A stretch of 64,000 bases of DNA from Galbula dea (Eukaryota; Chordata; Aves; Piciformes; Galbulidae): NCBI GenBank assembly GCA_013399015.1, contig VWZX01010273.1, positions 8,222,117 to 8,286,116 of the forward strand, written 5' to 3'. The translations under genes were made by a program, and so were the position numbers. Positions 11,101 through 24,306 of the stretch are shown piece after piece (position 1 is the stretch's first letter; each line of letters starts with the position of its first letter). The notes beneath the pieces are model-generated. The model searched no databases, had not been told where the DNA came from, and was given only the letters and a program-made list of their open reading frames with translations.

Positions 11101-14100
11101 ATCCTCCATGACTCTCCTCTGTCTCAGGCAGCTTCCCTTCCACAGGCTGCTGAGGATGGGTGTCCCCTGGCACCTTCTTATCTACAGCCAAAATGCCAGA
11201 GCAGCTTGGCACTGAAGAGGGTTCTCCAGCACCCTTGCAGACAGCAGGCAAGCTCTGCCCTTGTAGCTGGCCTCCTTTATATCTATATATATGATTGATA
11301 TAGGGTCTGATAGATACCTGATGTTCTGATCCTGCATGCAGGGTGTTGCAACTATCCTCTCCCCCAGGATTTATTTGGGATTACAGGAAATTCAGAGACC
11401 TCATATACCTTCACACAAGAAGTAAAAGAGAGAGACAGCAGAGCCTGGCCTTGGAAATGCAGCCACCTCCACCACTCTCCAAGGAGGGAGAGAGCTCAGC
11501 AGTCAAGAGCTGCTTCTGAGCTGGCCCAACCAATCTCCCCACCTTGAGGACAGAAGTGCCACTGTGTGCTGAGGGCAGCTCTGTCTCTCTCTCTCTCCAG
11601 ATTTGCCTGGTGGCCTCAGTCACCAGGGCTACCAAAACCATCAGACAGACCCTTTCCTGCAGCTAGCAACAGTCCCTCTGTCTGGAAAAGCCAGCCTAGC
11701 TGCCAGCTTCAAAGCAAGGATCAGAGTGAGTGGAGCAGCAGGTGTGACTGGAAAGGATGGGGACAAAATAGCATGGAAGGAGGTGGAGATCCTTCTGCCT
11801 CCAGACATCAGGAGGGACACAGACAGTTTTCCCTCTGGGCTCTCCATCCTTCTGGAAGCAACAGGCTGGCCTCCCCACACTTAGTGTCATGCAACTTTGC
11901 CTGCTTTGCTGAGACACCTTAAGCAGTAAGTCAAGACAACAAGCAACTTCTGGGAGAGCTAAGGCCTGGAAGAAAGGCCTCCAGAAGGCATTGTGAGCTG
12001 GAAGAGCCATGCCTTCCTGACCTGCAGAGCTTCTCCATGCCAACCAACCAGCAACTTGCTGAGGTTAGTGCAGAAGCTTTTTGCCCTACTGCTTAACAGG
12101 GGGAGTCTCAGGAAGGCTTCTCCTTGCATCAACATGATCTCCCTCCCAGATGAGGCTCCTGTCCCTCAGCTCTAATCCAGAACAACTCAGGAAACAGAGT
12201 CCACTTCAGAGATCCTCACACCAAGCCAGAGCCAGGAAGAAAGGTTTGCAAAGGGCAACCTCTCCATGCCAAGCCATCTGCTTTCAAGCCAGTTAGAAAG
12301 CCTTGAGGAGCAGCTCTGTGCTGATCTGGAACAAACACCAGACACAGCCTTCAACTTTGGATGTCCTGGGAAACTGCCTCAGGTCAAGAGCTGGCAAGCT
12401 GAGCCTCACCTTGAAGCTGGGCTTGGGTATCAGCACTGCAGCACATCAAGAGCCCTCAGTGCAGATCTGGGACTTGTTATTTTAGGGGCTGCCCAGACAG
12501 ACCTTCAGTCAAGGACAATCCCTGTCCTGGAGGTTTTGCAGCTGAACTGCAAGATGGGATGCATGAGAAGAGCCATTAGAAGGAGAAGTGACTCACTCAG
12601 AGCTCACATGGCAAGCTGAAGGACCCAGAGGGAAGGTTTCAGCAGGACAAAGGAGCTTGCAGTCATCTGAGTCCTGCTCCATAGGAGGGCAGCACATGAA
12701 AACACTCTCCCAAGGCAGTAACTGCAGTGCCTTCCCTCAGAGGAGGGACAGACAGCAGGTCTAAAAGTACTCACAGCACCCCTGGCAAGGCTGAGGGGAT
12801 CAAGGAAACCCATGGGAGCTGTTGGTGCTCTTCCCATCTCAACCTGCCTCCTCTCAAGAGATCCCTCTAGATTATGGCCAACTACTCATGCTCAAAGGCA
12901 AATTCAGCCCTGCCTCTCCATGGCTTCTCCTGAAACATGGGCCAAGAGTCCTAGGAGCCAGAGGGACAAAACCTCTTTCTATGAGTCTCTTCCCATAAAA
13001 TCTTCAGTGATGCAGTGATATGAGGTCAGAGCATGGCCACAGCAGAAATTCAGGCCCAGCATTTTGCTTGAAAATAGTGGTGGGCTTCAGCTTTTGGTCT
13101 GTGGAGACCTCCAAGTCCCTGCACCAAATATATATATACACACATAGAACTGGTGGGATTAAGAACTACTTTTAAAGCCACCTTCCTCTAGATCAGTTGT
13201 CCATCAGGTTTGATGAAATGACAGCAGTAGCTGGAGAAAGAGGCCAGCTTCACTGAGAAGCTGGAGTCTAGTAGCTGGGAGAACAAATGAGAACTTACAT
13301 GGAGCATTTGCTCTTCCACCAGATGGGGTAGGCAAGAAAAGGCAGAGCCAACTGATGACACCAGAGCAAGGGAGGACTTGCCACTGAGAAACTCAATGGT
13401 GCAAAGCCCTCCCTTGGGTGCTGTGCCAAGAGATCAGCAGAGTGGAAAAAGGTTCCCTCCTCCCAGTTGAAAATAATCACCACATATAAAGCAGTAATTA
13501 AACACAACCAACCAAGAAGCCCAAGAGAATGTGAGGGCTGGATTCTAACTCACTCAGGAGCAATGAAGCAGAGCTGAGGTCCTAGGGCATGAAAGGGACC
13601 ATTCATTCCCCACCAGCTACAAACCCCAGGCTCCTGGCTCTCAGCAAAGCAATCTCCTCTGACAGAAAATGACCCTGCTGGAAGGAATAAGCATCTTCTC
13701 ATGCCAAATATCAGCAGTACCTCATCAGAGCAACACCCAAACACCCACAGAGCTCTTCCTGTTCTGAGGCCTTCAAGTGCATCCTCCTGGGACAGTGCTA
13801 GTTTACTGTGACCAGCCCCAAGACTGCAGAGGGGAAGGACTGAGAGCATAGGGCAGGGCAGGTCTCAGCCCCACTGAGAATGACAGTCCTGCCTTGGGGC
13901 TGGCATGGGGCATGCAGGATGGACAGGATGCAATTCAAGGCCTCCAGGACCCTGATGATGACCCACAAGTTGGAGAACTGTGTAGCTGTGGCAGGGACAG
14001 ATGACCACCACCTTCATGTCCCCAGAGGAATATGGTTTTCCTCAGAATGCTGCAGGCAGCCCTAGAAAAAGCTTTTTCTCCTCTTTTTTTCCCCTCTTCT

Positions 14101-14866
14101 TTGAAAGAGGGGGAGAAATACAAACTCTTCTTCTGTTGAGAAGGAAGAAAAACTCACAAACCCAAGCTTGTTTCCCCTATCTTCTGTTCCTTCAGGTAGA
14201 TGTTGAACAAGGTGCATGCTAGAAACAGTCCCAATTTCCTCTCCTCCAGGGCTAGAAATTAAGCTGCATCCCTCCCAGCCCAGCAGCCAGCAAGAAGCCT
14301 GCTGAGCTGGCTAGGACACATGGCTGCTCCTCCAGCACAGCATGAGGGAACACCAAGGAAGCCACTGGCTTCAACTTCACTTCAAGACTGCTCCTGCCTT
14401 CTCCAAACCTATCCAAGCCAGTGAAAAGAAAGACAGAAGAGAGGAGGGGGGGGGGAAAAAAACCCCAAACCTAACCCCCTTAATGGCTAAAAAAGCTGGC
14501 CTGGAAAATGCTCCCTGTCTTGGTGTGTGCCAAGCAGCCCACAGCTTTGAGCCAGCAGGCTGCTCTCAATTCTGCACACAAAGCCTCCCACCCAGCAAGC
14601 CAAGCAGTGTCCCTTCCTGCCCCAGAGACAGAGAATAGGAAAAAAGAGAAAGAAAACCCCCACACCCCAGTAATTCACCTCCTCCAGCCAGTAGCTAGGT
14701 GCCTCAGCAACCACTTCTCTTCCCACAGGCTTCTGCCATTTTTTGCTTGGTTTATTTTGCCCTGCAATGCACTCATTCAGAGGTGCCCATGGGGATCTCT
14801 CTGCCACTAGCACAAAGCACACCAGGGCAGCTCCTCACCCCACCAACCACTCACAGGATCTTCAGT

Positions 14867-15183
14867 GCCTTCAAGAAAGCTGGGGAGGGACTTTTCAGGA
14901 GGTCAGGCAGTGATAGGACTAGGGGGAATGGATGCAAACTAGAGGAGGGGAGATTTAGATTGGCTATCAGGAGGAAGTTCTTCACTGTGAGGGTGGGGAG
15001 ACACTGGAACAGGTTGCCCAGAGAGGTTGTGGAAGCCTCATCCCTGGAAGCTTTGAAGGCCAGGCTGGCTGGGGCTGTGGGCAACCTGATCTGGTGGGAG
15101 GTGTCCCTGCCAGGCAGGAGGGTTGGCACTAGCTGATCTTTAAGGTCCTTTCCAGCTCTGACAACTCTAGGATCCTATGATTC
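14867..15183 (+). repeat. CR1 LINE fragment, 5'-truncated
   Basis: The copy reads in plus orientation from the GGAGGGACTTTTCAGGAGG block through GGTTGCCCAGAGAGG to the terminal TCTAGGATCCTATG. It belongs to the same subfamily as the copies at 24.0, 33.5 and 52.95 kb. No coding capacity is left. Confidence 0.9.
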
Positions 15184-18100
15184 ACCCAAGTATTGGGCTG
15201 GCTTGGGAAGAGGATAATACATTTATCTGCTCCACCCTGCTGCAGACAGACTCATGTGCATCCCCTGTTCCTCCACAGATCTTTACTTTCCTTATGTGCC
15301 TCTCAGGAGGTCCAGGTCTTCAGCAGACACAAACCATCCTGACTCCCAGGGCTGCATCATTCCAAGGTGGTGGAACACAAACTGGCATTCACCTCCCTAA
15401 CCTGCATCTTCTGAACAAAACAAACCAAAACTACCTGGTAGCAAGCATCCTGGCAGCATCCCACAGGACACAGGTAAGCTCTGTGCATGACAAGCCCTAG
15501 AGAAGCAAAAGGGACTCCAAGGACCTCAGGGCTGCAGAGAGGTTTTTGTCCTTTCAGGACAACCTTACCCTTTCACAGCCTCATTTATGAGCAGTGCCAG
15601 AATACATCAGCCACTTTCTCTGCCCCAGGATTCACCCAGGGGAAATCCAGCAGACAAGGAAGCAAAAGTAGAGTTCCAGCAGGGATTACTGAAGTTTGTA
15701 AGTTTATTTCTGTCCCTTTCCATCTCCCAGCCTCTGTCCCATCACATCCATTCACTCTGTAGGTCCTTCTCTACAGACAGTGTGGAGCACAGCAAATATC
15801 CAGAGCTGATTGTTGGGCAAACCCACACCAAAAGCTTCTTTCCATCTTCTGTGCTTGCTCCTGACTCCCTTGACAGCTCTGCTCATGAATACAAACACAA
15901 CACAATCAAAGAGAACCACACACATCCACACCTTGCCCAAATTCCCTCCATACTGCCTGCTCCTGAGTCACCCCCAGCCATTAACTGTTGCCATGCACTG
16001 AGGAGGACACAGTTATTAAATTAATAGGGGCTGCTTAACCTGGCTACAAACACACATGAGTTCTTTGTGCCTTAGTGAGCTAATAAGGCATGTGCTAATT
16101 ACATTAATTCAAACAAGCTCAGCCTGCCCTGAGGGCAAAGGGAGAGAAGGATGCAGCAAACCCAGGCTCTTTCATAATAGCTGTGCAAGAGTGGAAAGTG
16201 CTGGCCTTGACACAGCTCCTGGGGAAGCACAGGAGCACTGCAGCTTGCACCCTGCAGCTTCTGGAGGAGAAGGATAGGAGACTCTGCTGCTGGCACCCTC
16301 CAGCTCTCTCAACCCAGCTGACAACCTGTTTAAGATGCAAAAAGCCTTGCTGTTTCACCCAGGCCTCGGTAGCACCAGAAAAGGCAGACACAGGATCCCC
16401 AGTTGGCTTGTCCCTTCCAATCTCCATGCTCCAGAGCACATCTCACACCTCAGGATGAAAGCTGGATGCTGGGAGCCCAGGTCCCTCCAGGCAGCCCTGT
16501 TCCCACAGGGAGCTGGTGGCACCAGCAGCCTCTAGCCATGAAGCAGCACCAGGGGATGCTAAGTCACTCAACATCCTGCCCCAGGGCAGCATCCTGCTCC
16601 TTCACCTCCCCACAGCCAGCTGGGGGCCAGCTCAGCTGGACAAGCAGCATGTGGCAGCTGCAAGTGTGAGCTTCACCAAGCCAGACAGCTCCAGAGGGAT
16701 ACTTAAATCTACCTGGCAATGGGGGCAGGCAGGCAGAAGGAAAAGGCCAAGAGGAAAGAGAGACACCATATGCCTCCCACCTCTCCAGCCCAGATCCCTC
16801 ACCTCCAGCACCCCTGCCCCAGCAGCAGCTGTGCTCACAAGAGTGTCTGCTGGGCTGGCATGCCAGGGAGGCAGAGGAAGAGGAAGGGGAGAGGAAGTCA
16901 GGGGTATTGCATCTCCAAGGACACGTGGTGCTCAGCCAGTGCTTTCTTCCTCTCAACACCAGGGGACTGTGGCAGAGCAAACCAAAGCTGGGGGTTGGGG
17001 TTCCCTCTGTTCCCACTTTCTCTGGCAGCAAGGACTATGCCTACATGAATTGCTGGGTGGTTTAATGACATGATGCTGACTCTCCCTCTCAGAGAGAGAG
17101 AGAATCCACCATCAGGCAAGCCCCAGGGCTGTGCCAGGGTAGTACCACACAGTTTGTCCTGCACAACGAGGCACTGGTCCAGGCTCAGGGCAGTCTTGAT
17201 GCTGGGTTAGCAGAGAGGATGCTAATAGTTTCATGAAGGAAATCACCCTAAGGATTTTTAGCCCCTGGAAAGTGGATCTCTCAAACCATGTGATTCCCTT
17301 TCCCAGCAAGGCTGTGGTTGCTTATCCACTAGTCCAGAGTAACTTCAGGCTACTGCCAAAAAGGAGGCAGCTCTTCCTTCCCACAGCAACTAGAGGGACT
17401 CATTTCAGACCAGGCCCATTCCCAGCACAATAAGTAGCTGTGAAGACACAAATGCTTGTGCCAGCATAGAAAGAGAGGCAGGAGTGAGAAGCAGGGCTGC
17501 TCCTCACAGCAGCAGATTGACTGCTGTGGGCACTAGGAAAAAAATAACAAACAATAAAATAGAAGAAGAATCCCTCCAGGGAAACCTGGGAGTTTCTGGG
17601 TGCTGAACAAAATGATTTAAAAGACCTTAAAATCCAGAGCCTTGTGGGGTTATGTATCAACTGACAGCTGTCACTCAAAGTCCCAAAGAGGGACCCTAGG
17701 TGTCTGGCTGGAAGGGCAAAGCCTTCACCCTGCCTGGGCACCAAAGCCACAGTGCTCCAAGAGAGCCAGCCAACAATACAGGTGTCAATGCAGGTTCAGG
17801 AAACAGGCCCCAAGGTCTGAAAGGTCCTTTTCTGGAGTGAGGAGCTGGGCTTCACCTGAGGCAAGGTGACAGAGAAGCATGGAGCAGAAGCCACTGTGGA
17901 AGCATGCAAACACTGGCACACAGGCTGCAAGCTCAGCTGCTTGCTAGAGCCAAGCCTGGATTTCAGGTGCTCTTTGTACAGCAGATCAGCCATGGAGAGT
18001 GGATAGCATAACAAAAGGGCAAATCCCAGTCTCCCAGACACTTTACAACAGCAGGTAGAGACCTTTCTGAGGAAGGAAGCTTCTCTCATTACCTCCCCCC

Positions 18101-19365
18101 CGGTAAAGGCAGAATTTGACTCCTGGTCCCAGCCCACCACAAGAAATGCCAGTTCAGTGTCATGCTAATCAACACTCCTTGTCCCTCAGCCACAGAATGG
18201 TGATAGAGGATGCTGCTGCTGCCAGTCCCTCTGCTGTGGGGGCTACACAGAGGTAGCTGCTCTGCTCCTGCATCACAATCCCCCTTTCTCTCCCCCCACC
18301 TCAGCTGTTTCCTTCCACCAAAGCAGTTCAGCTCACAGCCAAATGGGTCCTTCCAAAACGCAGGTCAGCAGCCTCCCACAGGTCATTCTGCTCCTAAAGC
18401 AGTTAGCAGCTCCTCCAGGGAAACCCAAACACACTCTGTGACAAGCAGAGGAACTGTCAAGGGGACTGCAGTCACTGCCTGATGGCTGGGGAGCCTGTGG
18501 TATAAGCCATCCACCAGCTCCCTGCTCACCTAGAGGGCTGTGAAGCAGCAAGCTACAGGGCAGGCCAGGTATTCCCAGCAGGATGCTGATGTGTTTAGGA
18601 GGCTACAGGCAACTAAAAATACAAGCAGTCTTGCTCTCTGTTTACAGAAGGAGATGGATATCACAAGAAAGGAAAAAGAGAGGAAAGGCCAACTTGGAAA
18701 GTCATTCTCTGGACATAACATGTCTTAATCTGGAGACTCTCCAGGCATAGTGCAATGCTGCTACCTGCCAGCTGTAGCTGCTTGAATTCACCCTCAGGAA
18801 AGCAATTCACCTTCCACTGCTTAAGACCTGTTTTCAGAAAGTATCCCCCAAATACCAGCCACCCCTGAAGCACACCTCCCAGCCCTGCTCTAACTACCAA
18901 GCAACACTCTCTCACCAAAAAGCATGTGGCAGGAAGAGCAAAGAGCATTAGACACAGGCAACTGTCCTGCCAGTGAGCAGCTGTGGTTGAGAGACTAACA
19001 ATGGTTTGGCACTGCAGGAACCAGACACACTTCTTTCTCTGCTCCCACAGGTCCTCAGTACAAGGATTTCTGGGCTCCAGTCCACAATCCCCAACAGAGC
19101 CTACTGTGGCTGTTGACACAGGAACCTGCCTGCCTCCTGGCAGAGCCCACACAAGAGCTAGGGCAGCACTCTGCTGCTGCCACAGTTGGGGGCAGGACCC
19201 CAGGTCTGGTACCAGCTGGAGAAACCATGTTCTCCTTCCTCATCAAGGGAGGAGAGGTGGAAGCCACAGCAGCCAGCTCTGACAAGAGTCCATCAGGGTC
19301 CCTGAGAGTGACATAGAAATCCTCTCCCATTCCATGTCCCATCAGGCTACCAGCAAACTTCATAG

Positions 19366-19590
19366 ATTCATGGAATGGTTTGGGATGGAAGGGACCCTAA
19401 AGATCTTCTAGTTCCAACCCCCTGCCATGGGCAGGGATGCCTCCCACTAGACCAGGTTGCCCAGGACCACATCCAGCCTGGCCTTGAACACAGCTGGGGC
19501 AGCTACAACCTCTCTGGGCAACCTGTTCCTGTGCCTCACCACCCTCTGGGTGAAGAATTTCTTCCTCCCACCCAAAGTTTGTCAGCTCAC
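19366..19590 (-). repeat. CR1 LINE fragment
   Basis: The copy is in minus orientation. It begins with the inverted 3' end (CATAGATTCATGGAATGG), followed by GGAAGGGACC, and continues into the GGGCAACCTGTTCC block. It lies in the SLC25A22 leader intron in the same orientation as the gene. Confidence 0.88.
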
Positions 19591-20387
19591 AAGCATACAA
19601 AGGTGACTCCATGCCCTTTGCCACAGCTGATTTGTTTGCTTCCAGTTCCAGACCACCTCAATTTGCACTGCCACAGCTCCAAGTAACCACCCCAGAATAA
19701 GAGACAACCCAGAGTCAGACCATGCCATGGCCTTCCTGCAACCTCACCCATATGCCCAGCAACACAGCAGCTCCACACAGCCTCTCTCACCTCCACCTTA
19801 GCCCTGCAAGCAGGCCCAGCCAAAGCTCACCAGAGTGGCAGTAGGAGCTGACTCCACAGCAGGGACTGAGCAGAGCTGCAGAGACTGAGTCAGCAGCCAG
19901 CAGCCGCCTGCTGGAGGGGCAGAGGCTGCAGGAGCAGGCGCTGAGCCTCGCTGGGAGGGGGCTGGCAGGCAGCAGGCAGCACAGCACGCTCAGGCACACA
20001 CCCACACACAGCTCTGCACCAGCCTGGCATTGCCTCCCCTCCACCCAAAGCCAAACTGAGACCATCTGTTGAAGTCTTGCTGCAAATCATCCCTCTTTCA
20101 GAGAGGGCTGAGGTGAGTTGTTTGTATACTGTCTGGCATTTCTCTAGTGCTCAGTGTTTCAGTATCCAAGCTATTTCCTTCAAGCTCTCCATTAGCTTTG
20201 AAGGAGCAGAGGTGGGCACCAAGGAATCTTCCCTGTCAGTGTCTGCAGAAGAATAAAGGACATCAAAAAGAAAACAGCTGCTCGGGTCATGGACATGTTC
20301 AGCTGCTAACAAAGCAAGTGGGACAGTTCAGGGGAAGAGGTCAGGCCAACACAATGTGGTTTTGTCCTCTAAAGGAAGTACTGCAAA

Positions 20388-20808
20388 GATGCTGAAGGGA
20401 CTGGAGCATCTCTGGGAGGAGGAAAGGCTGAGAGCCTTGGGGCTGCTTAGCCTGGAGAAGAGCAGCCCCAGAGGGGAGCTGCTCAATGCTGAGCAAGAGC
20501 TGAAGGCTGGGGGCAAGAGGCTGGGGCCAGACTCTGCTCAGGGGTGCCCAGGGACAGGCACAAACTGGAACCCAGCAGGTTCCATCTAAACATAAGGAAA
20601 AACTTCTTCACTGTGAGGCTGCCAGAGCCCTGGCCCAGGCTGCCCAGAGAGGCTGTGGAATCTCTTTCCTCTGGAGAGATTCCCAAGGCAGCTGGAAGTG
20701 ACCCTGGGCAAGCTGCTGTGGGTGACCCTGCTGGAGCAGAGGGGTTGGACTAGATGATTCCCAGAGCTCCCTTCCAACCCCCACCACACTGGAATTCTGT
20801 GATACTCT
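20388..20808 (+). repeat. CR1 LINE fragment
   Basis: This 420-base plus-orientation copy begins with the GGAGCATCTCTGGGAGGAGG block and ends with CCCTTCCAACCC and GAATTCTGTGAT. It is closely related to the longer copy at 30.2-30.88 kb. Confidence 0.9.
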
Positions 20809-23034
20809 AGCTAAACACAGCACAATGTTTTCCCACCCAAAACCACTGCTGCCCCACGCCAGGAAACCTCTCCCTCCTATTTCACAACACTGAGCACAAC
20901 AACAGTTACACAAGAACAACTGTATAGGTACATGGAATACCTACAGCAAGACCTTCCCCTTTGTAACAGCTCCCAAACCTCACAGCTCCCAGGCTTCAAG
21001 GCACACCAAACCCCAGCCACCACATCTCAATCCCTTCTCTCCATCACACCTTTGCCCTGCTAGAGACCCACAACACAAAAGGAGCCACACAAGCCAGCAG
21101 GGAGGCTGCCTCCCTGTGTATAAGCTGCTGTCACCTCAGCCAGACAGGTAGATATTTCCCCCCCACACACACATCTTGCCCACTCATTTAAATGTTGGCA
21201 GGCAAAGGGCCCTGACAGGCTGCCAGCCACTTCCACCTCCTAGTAACTTAATACAGCACACCACCTCTTCTTAAAACAGCAGCAGGAGGATCTTCTAGGG
21301 CCCTGGCATCTTAGTAAGACATTAACAAGATTGCTGGGCATTCAAACAAGGCTGCAGACTTTCCATAGACCAGCACGGGCTCCAATTTATGACACAGCTC
21401 TGCTCCCTGTTCCAACTCGGCCATCCATCTCCAGCACCAACCACCAGCACCCTCCAAACATAACTCTCCTTACTATGACAGGCATGCAGCAAGCCAAGGA
21501 GCCAAGGGCACAGCACCAGCAGGAAAACTGTACCTGGGTGAGTGACAAGAAGGAGGAGCAGCAGTACAGAATGAAAAACCTACAGGCAAGGCATTCAAAG
21601 GGGTAAATCCTCCTTAAATCTTGGGGTTTAATTGCTGGTGAAGAGGTTGGAGTAATTTCTCCTATTAGATCTCATCTATACTTGTAACAGCCTGGAAGGA
21701 AAAAGACAAGGTGAGGCCAACATGACAAGCACCATCCAGCTCCCTCAGATCCACCCTTATCAGCCCAGTGCCACTCCAGTTCGATTGCCTTTTGCTTGCC
21801 ACTGCCAAGGAGCAAGTCCTCGAGAGGCAAAGGCACAGTGACTTGCAGTGATCCAAATCACTGCAGATCCAAGCCTGACAGCAGCAGCCACACCACACGA
21901 GGTCAGATCCAACAGCAGCGAGGCTCTGGGAGGTGAACATGCTATGGTCAAAACACCCAGCTGTTAACTACAAACACTTAGTATCTAAAAGGTATTTAGG
22001 CCAAATAAACATAGCTGGGACCCTGCTCTGATACAGTTATTAGTCTGACAGCCTCCTGACAAGGTGTAGAAACACAAAGCTAAGATGCTCTGCAGGAGAG
22101 AGGCCTGAGGCACTGGAAAATCCAATTTCTACAACTGTGCTCTCGCCCAGCAGGAGCCCAGCAGCTCTGGAGGATGCAGCCAGAGAGGAGAGGATGCTCA
22201 GGGTCCAACTCCCAGAGTGACCTTGAGGAAATCCCACAGCCTATCCCCATTCCCCATCCACGGGAGGAAGAACACGATAACCTTGACCTACCTCAAAGAG
22301 GTGCAGATCTGGCTTAGGAGAGCCTGGAAGTAGCTCAGGGGGCTTAGACGCAAGACCTTGCCCTGCAGCCAGGGCAGCCAGGGCTACGCTCCTATAAATC
22401 ACCCCAGAAATCAGAAGCACCGGAGTAACGTGCAAATCGCTTTCGATATAAAAAGCATCAGCTCCAGGGGCACTGAAGGGCACGGCTGGAACCGCACACG
22501 TGTCACCCACGATGTCCCCAGCGAGGACGGGGAGAGGAAGGAAGGAAGGGTGATGCTACGACCCCCAACGTCCGGGATGGGCTCCCAGCACCACGGGGAG
22601 CACGGGGCCATATGCCCCCAGCTCGGCTTTGACACAGACACCTGCTCCCACAGCCCCAAATTCAGGCGCAGGGACACCCCCTACATACACCCCCGAGATG
22701 AGGGGAGTTGCTGGGGGGCAACGGCACCTCCCAGGGCACAGGAGACTGGCTGCGTGGGCTTCCAACCTCCGGGACGAGGGGAGCACAGGAGGGTCGGGCA
22801 GCCCGCAGCCGCCGCGACAAGGGGGGCACAGGGGAGCCCGCAGCCCCCGGGACGAGGAGCCGGCTCCTCCTAGACCAAGGGTGCAGAAAAGCGGCCCGCA
22901 CGCTCCAGAGCCGAGGGGGCCGGTACCGCAGCGGCCAGGCCGGGGCAGGAGAGCCGCACGCCAAGGGCAGGAAGGGAGCCGAAGCCTCCGGCGGCGCCTC
23001 CCGTGGGCCAGGGCGGGGCCGGGGCCGCACTTAC

Positions 23035-23135
23035 GGTTGCGGGGCGGCGGCAGGTCCCGCTGGGGCCGAGGGCCGGTGCGGCAGAGAGTGCGGAGCTCCC
23101 TCGCTCTCTCTCTCTCTCCTTTCCTGGGCACGGCT
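23035..23135 (-). other. SLC25A22: Candidate SLC25A22 first exon (proximal)
   Basis: A canonical donor (GCAACC|GTAAGT) ends this GC-rich leader at 23,035. The 5' limit is a guess, placed near the pyrimidine-rich CT run at 23,100-23,122. The exon would be noncoding, because translation starts at 5,764. Confidence 0.45.
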
Positions 23136-23408
23136 CGGCGCTGCCCGGCTCAGCTCTGCCCCCTCTGGCCGCGCTCGGCACGGGAGAACCACCCCTAGTC
23201 ACCGCCGAGCCCTCCCAGCCGGGGCGGCCGCCGAGTCGCCACGGCAACGCTGGCCGGAGGTGCCGGACCTCACCCGTAGCCTCCCCCGGCCTCGGTCCTT
23301 CTAGCCACGGGGAAAAGGGGCGTCCCGCCCTGCCCGGAGCCCTGCCCACCCCTCCGGCAGCGATCCCACCCCCTGGGCACGCCGCAGGGCGAAGCACCGT
23401 CTGCTTAC

Positions 23409-23450
23409 CCTAGCCGTCAGCCATCTTGCAGGCACCTGGGCAGGAGACAC
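23409..23450 (-). other. SLC25A22: Candidate SLC25A22 first exon (distal) with a four-codon uORF
   Basis: The donor CTAGG|GTAAGC closes this leader at 23,409. Just inside is AAGATGGCTGACGGCTAG, which combines a YY1-type motif with an ATG-GCT-GAC-GGC-TAG mini-ORF that stops right before the splice site. The start site is estimated only. It is an alternative to, or co-used with, the proximal candidate. Confidence 0.45.
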
Positions 23451-23460
23451 GTGGGGGAGC

Positions 23461-24010
23461 GAGGGGAGGATGGGGAGGGGGGAGGGAAAGAGGTGATAAA
23501 TAATTATCTGTCGTTCCCTGCCAAATAAAGACCCTTGGGAATAACAAGCGAAGCTGGCTGTGGTCAGTTGGGTTCTTAGCCAGGCTGTGTTCTTTTTCTG
23601 CTGCCCTACTGGAAAGCCTTCAGGCTGCGGGTGAGGAGCACTTCGCGGGTTGCAGGAGTGGAGTGGGGTCTGAGTCCTAGCACAAAAACATCCCCAGAGA
23701 CCGTTTCAGGGCCTTAGGAAATGAGGCAAGAAGGTGAGGAGGACAGCAGTGGTCAGGCAGATTGCTGTGCCTTTTTGGGGTGATACCCACGGGTGTGACA
23801 CCACTGAGGAAAGAGGGAAAGATCTCCATCCAGAGGGAACGCAGCTGTCAGAGCATCCCTCACCATTCACAGGCACCGGGGTGATGATTAACAAACATAG
23901 TGAGCTTTCGGTTACCATCTCTGCACCAAGAGCTGACAGGAGCATGGACACTCAGAACACAGCCTGTGCAAGGGATTGGAGAGGCTCAGGGAAGAGCAGC
24001 AACAAGGACG
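23461..24010. other. Intergenic, no feature seen
   Basis: This stretch lies upstream of the SLC25A22 CpG island. Open frames are short and overlap on both strands, and no splice-consistent exon or RNA gene is recognisable. Confidence 0.6.
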
Positions 24011-24011
24011 A

Positions 24012-24306
24012 TGAATCCTAGAACTGTCAGGGTTGGAAGGGACCTCAAAGATCAGCTAGTTCCACCCCCCTGCCTGCCAGGGACACCTCCCATTAGAGCA
24101 GGTTGCCCACAGCCCCAGCCAGCCTGAACTTCAAAGCTTCCAGGGATGGAGCTTCCACAGCCTCTCTGGGCAACCTGTTTCAGTGTCGCCCCACCCTCAC
24201 AGTGAAGAACTTCCTCCTGATAGCCAATCTAAATCTCCCCTCCTCTAGTTTGCATCCATTCCCCCTAGTCCTATCACTGCCTGACCTCCTAAAGAGTCCC
24301 TCCCCA
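24012..24306 (-). repeat. CR1 LINE fragment
   Basis: The copy is in minus orientation. It begins with the inverted terminus (AATCCTAGAACTGTCAGGG) and continues with GGGACCTC and GATCAGCTAG, and ends at the GAGTCCCTCCCC block. It belongs to the same subfamily as the copies at 14.87, 33.5 and 52.95 kb. Confidence 0.92.

Larger units (their letters stand above)
5862..22480 (-). other. SLC25A22: Leader intron of SLC25A22 (about 17 kb)
   Basis: No protein-coding exon can be assigned here. The stretch is CpG-poor and contains three CR1 copies (14.87, 19.37 and 20.39 kb), small AT and CA microsatellites (11,278-11,292; 13,126-13,145), a purine and G run near 14,445, and a possible exon-like segment at 8,742-8,812 that I treat as a separate observation. 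The many 60-150 residue open frames in it overlap on both strands without splice logic and look like chance. Confidence 0.6.
22480..23460. promoter_or_regulatory. SLC25A22: CpG island, likely SLC25A22 promoter
   Basis: The block is GC- and CpG-rich, in contrast to the CpG-depleted flanks. It contains at least two minus-strand donor sites (23,034 and 23,408) that could splice to the leader acceptor at 5,861, and an AAGATGGCTG YY1-type motif at about 23,418-23,427. The nearest minus-strand gene to the left is SLC25A22 and no plus-strand gene starts here, so I assign the island to SLC25A22. Exact start sites cannot be read. Confidence 0.75.

Noticed and set aside
22556..23413. Several 120-200 codon open frames on both strands
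   Set aside because: They are overlapping frames in a CpG island with few stop codons. The splice donors and context suggest a noncoding leader.
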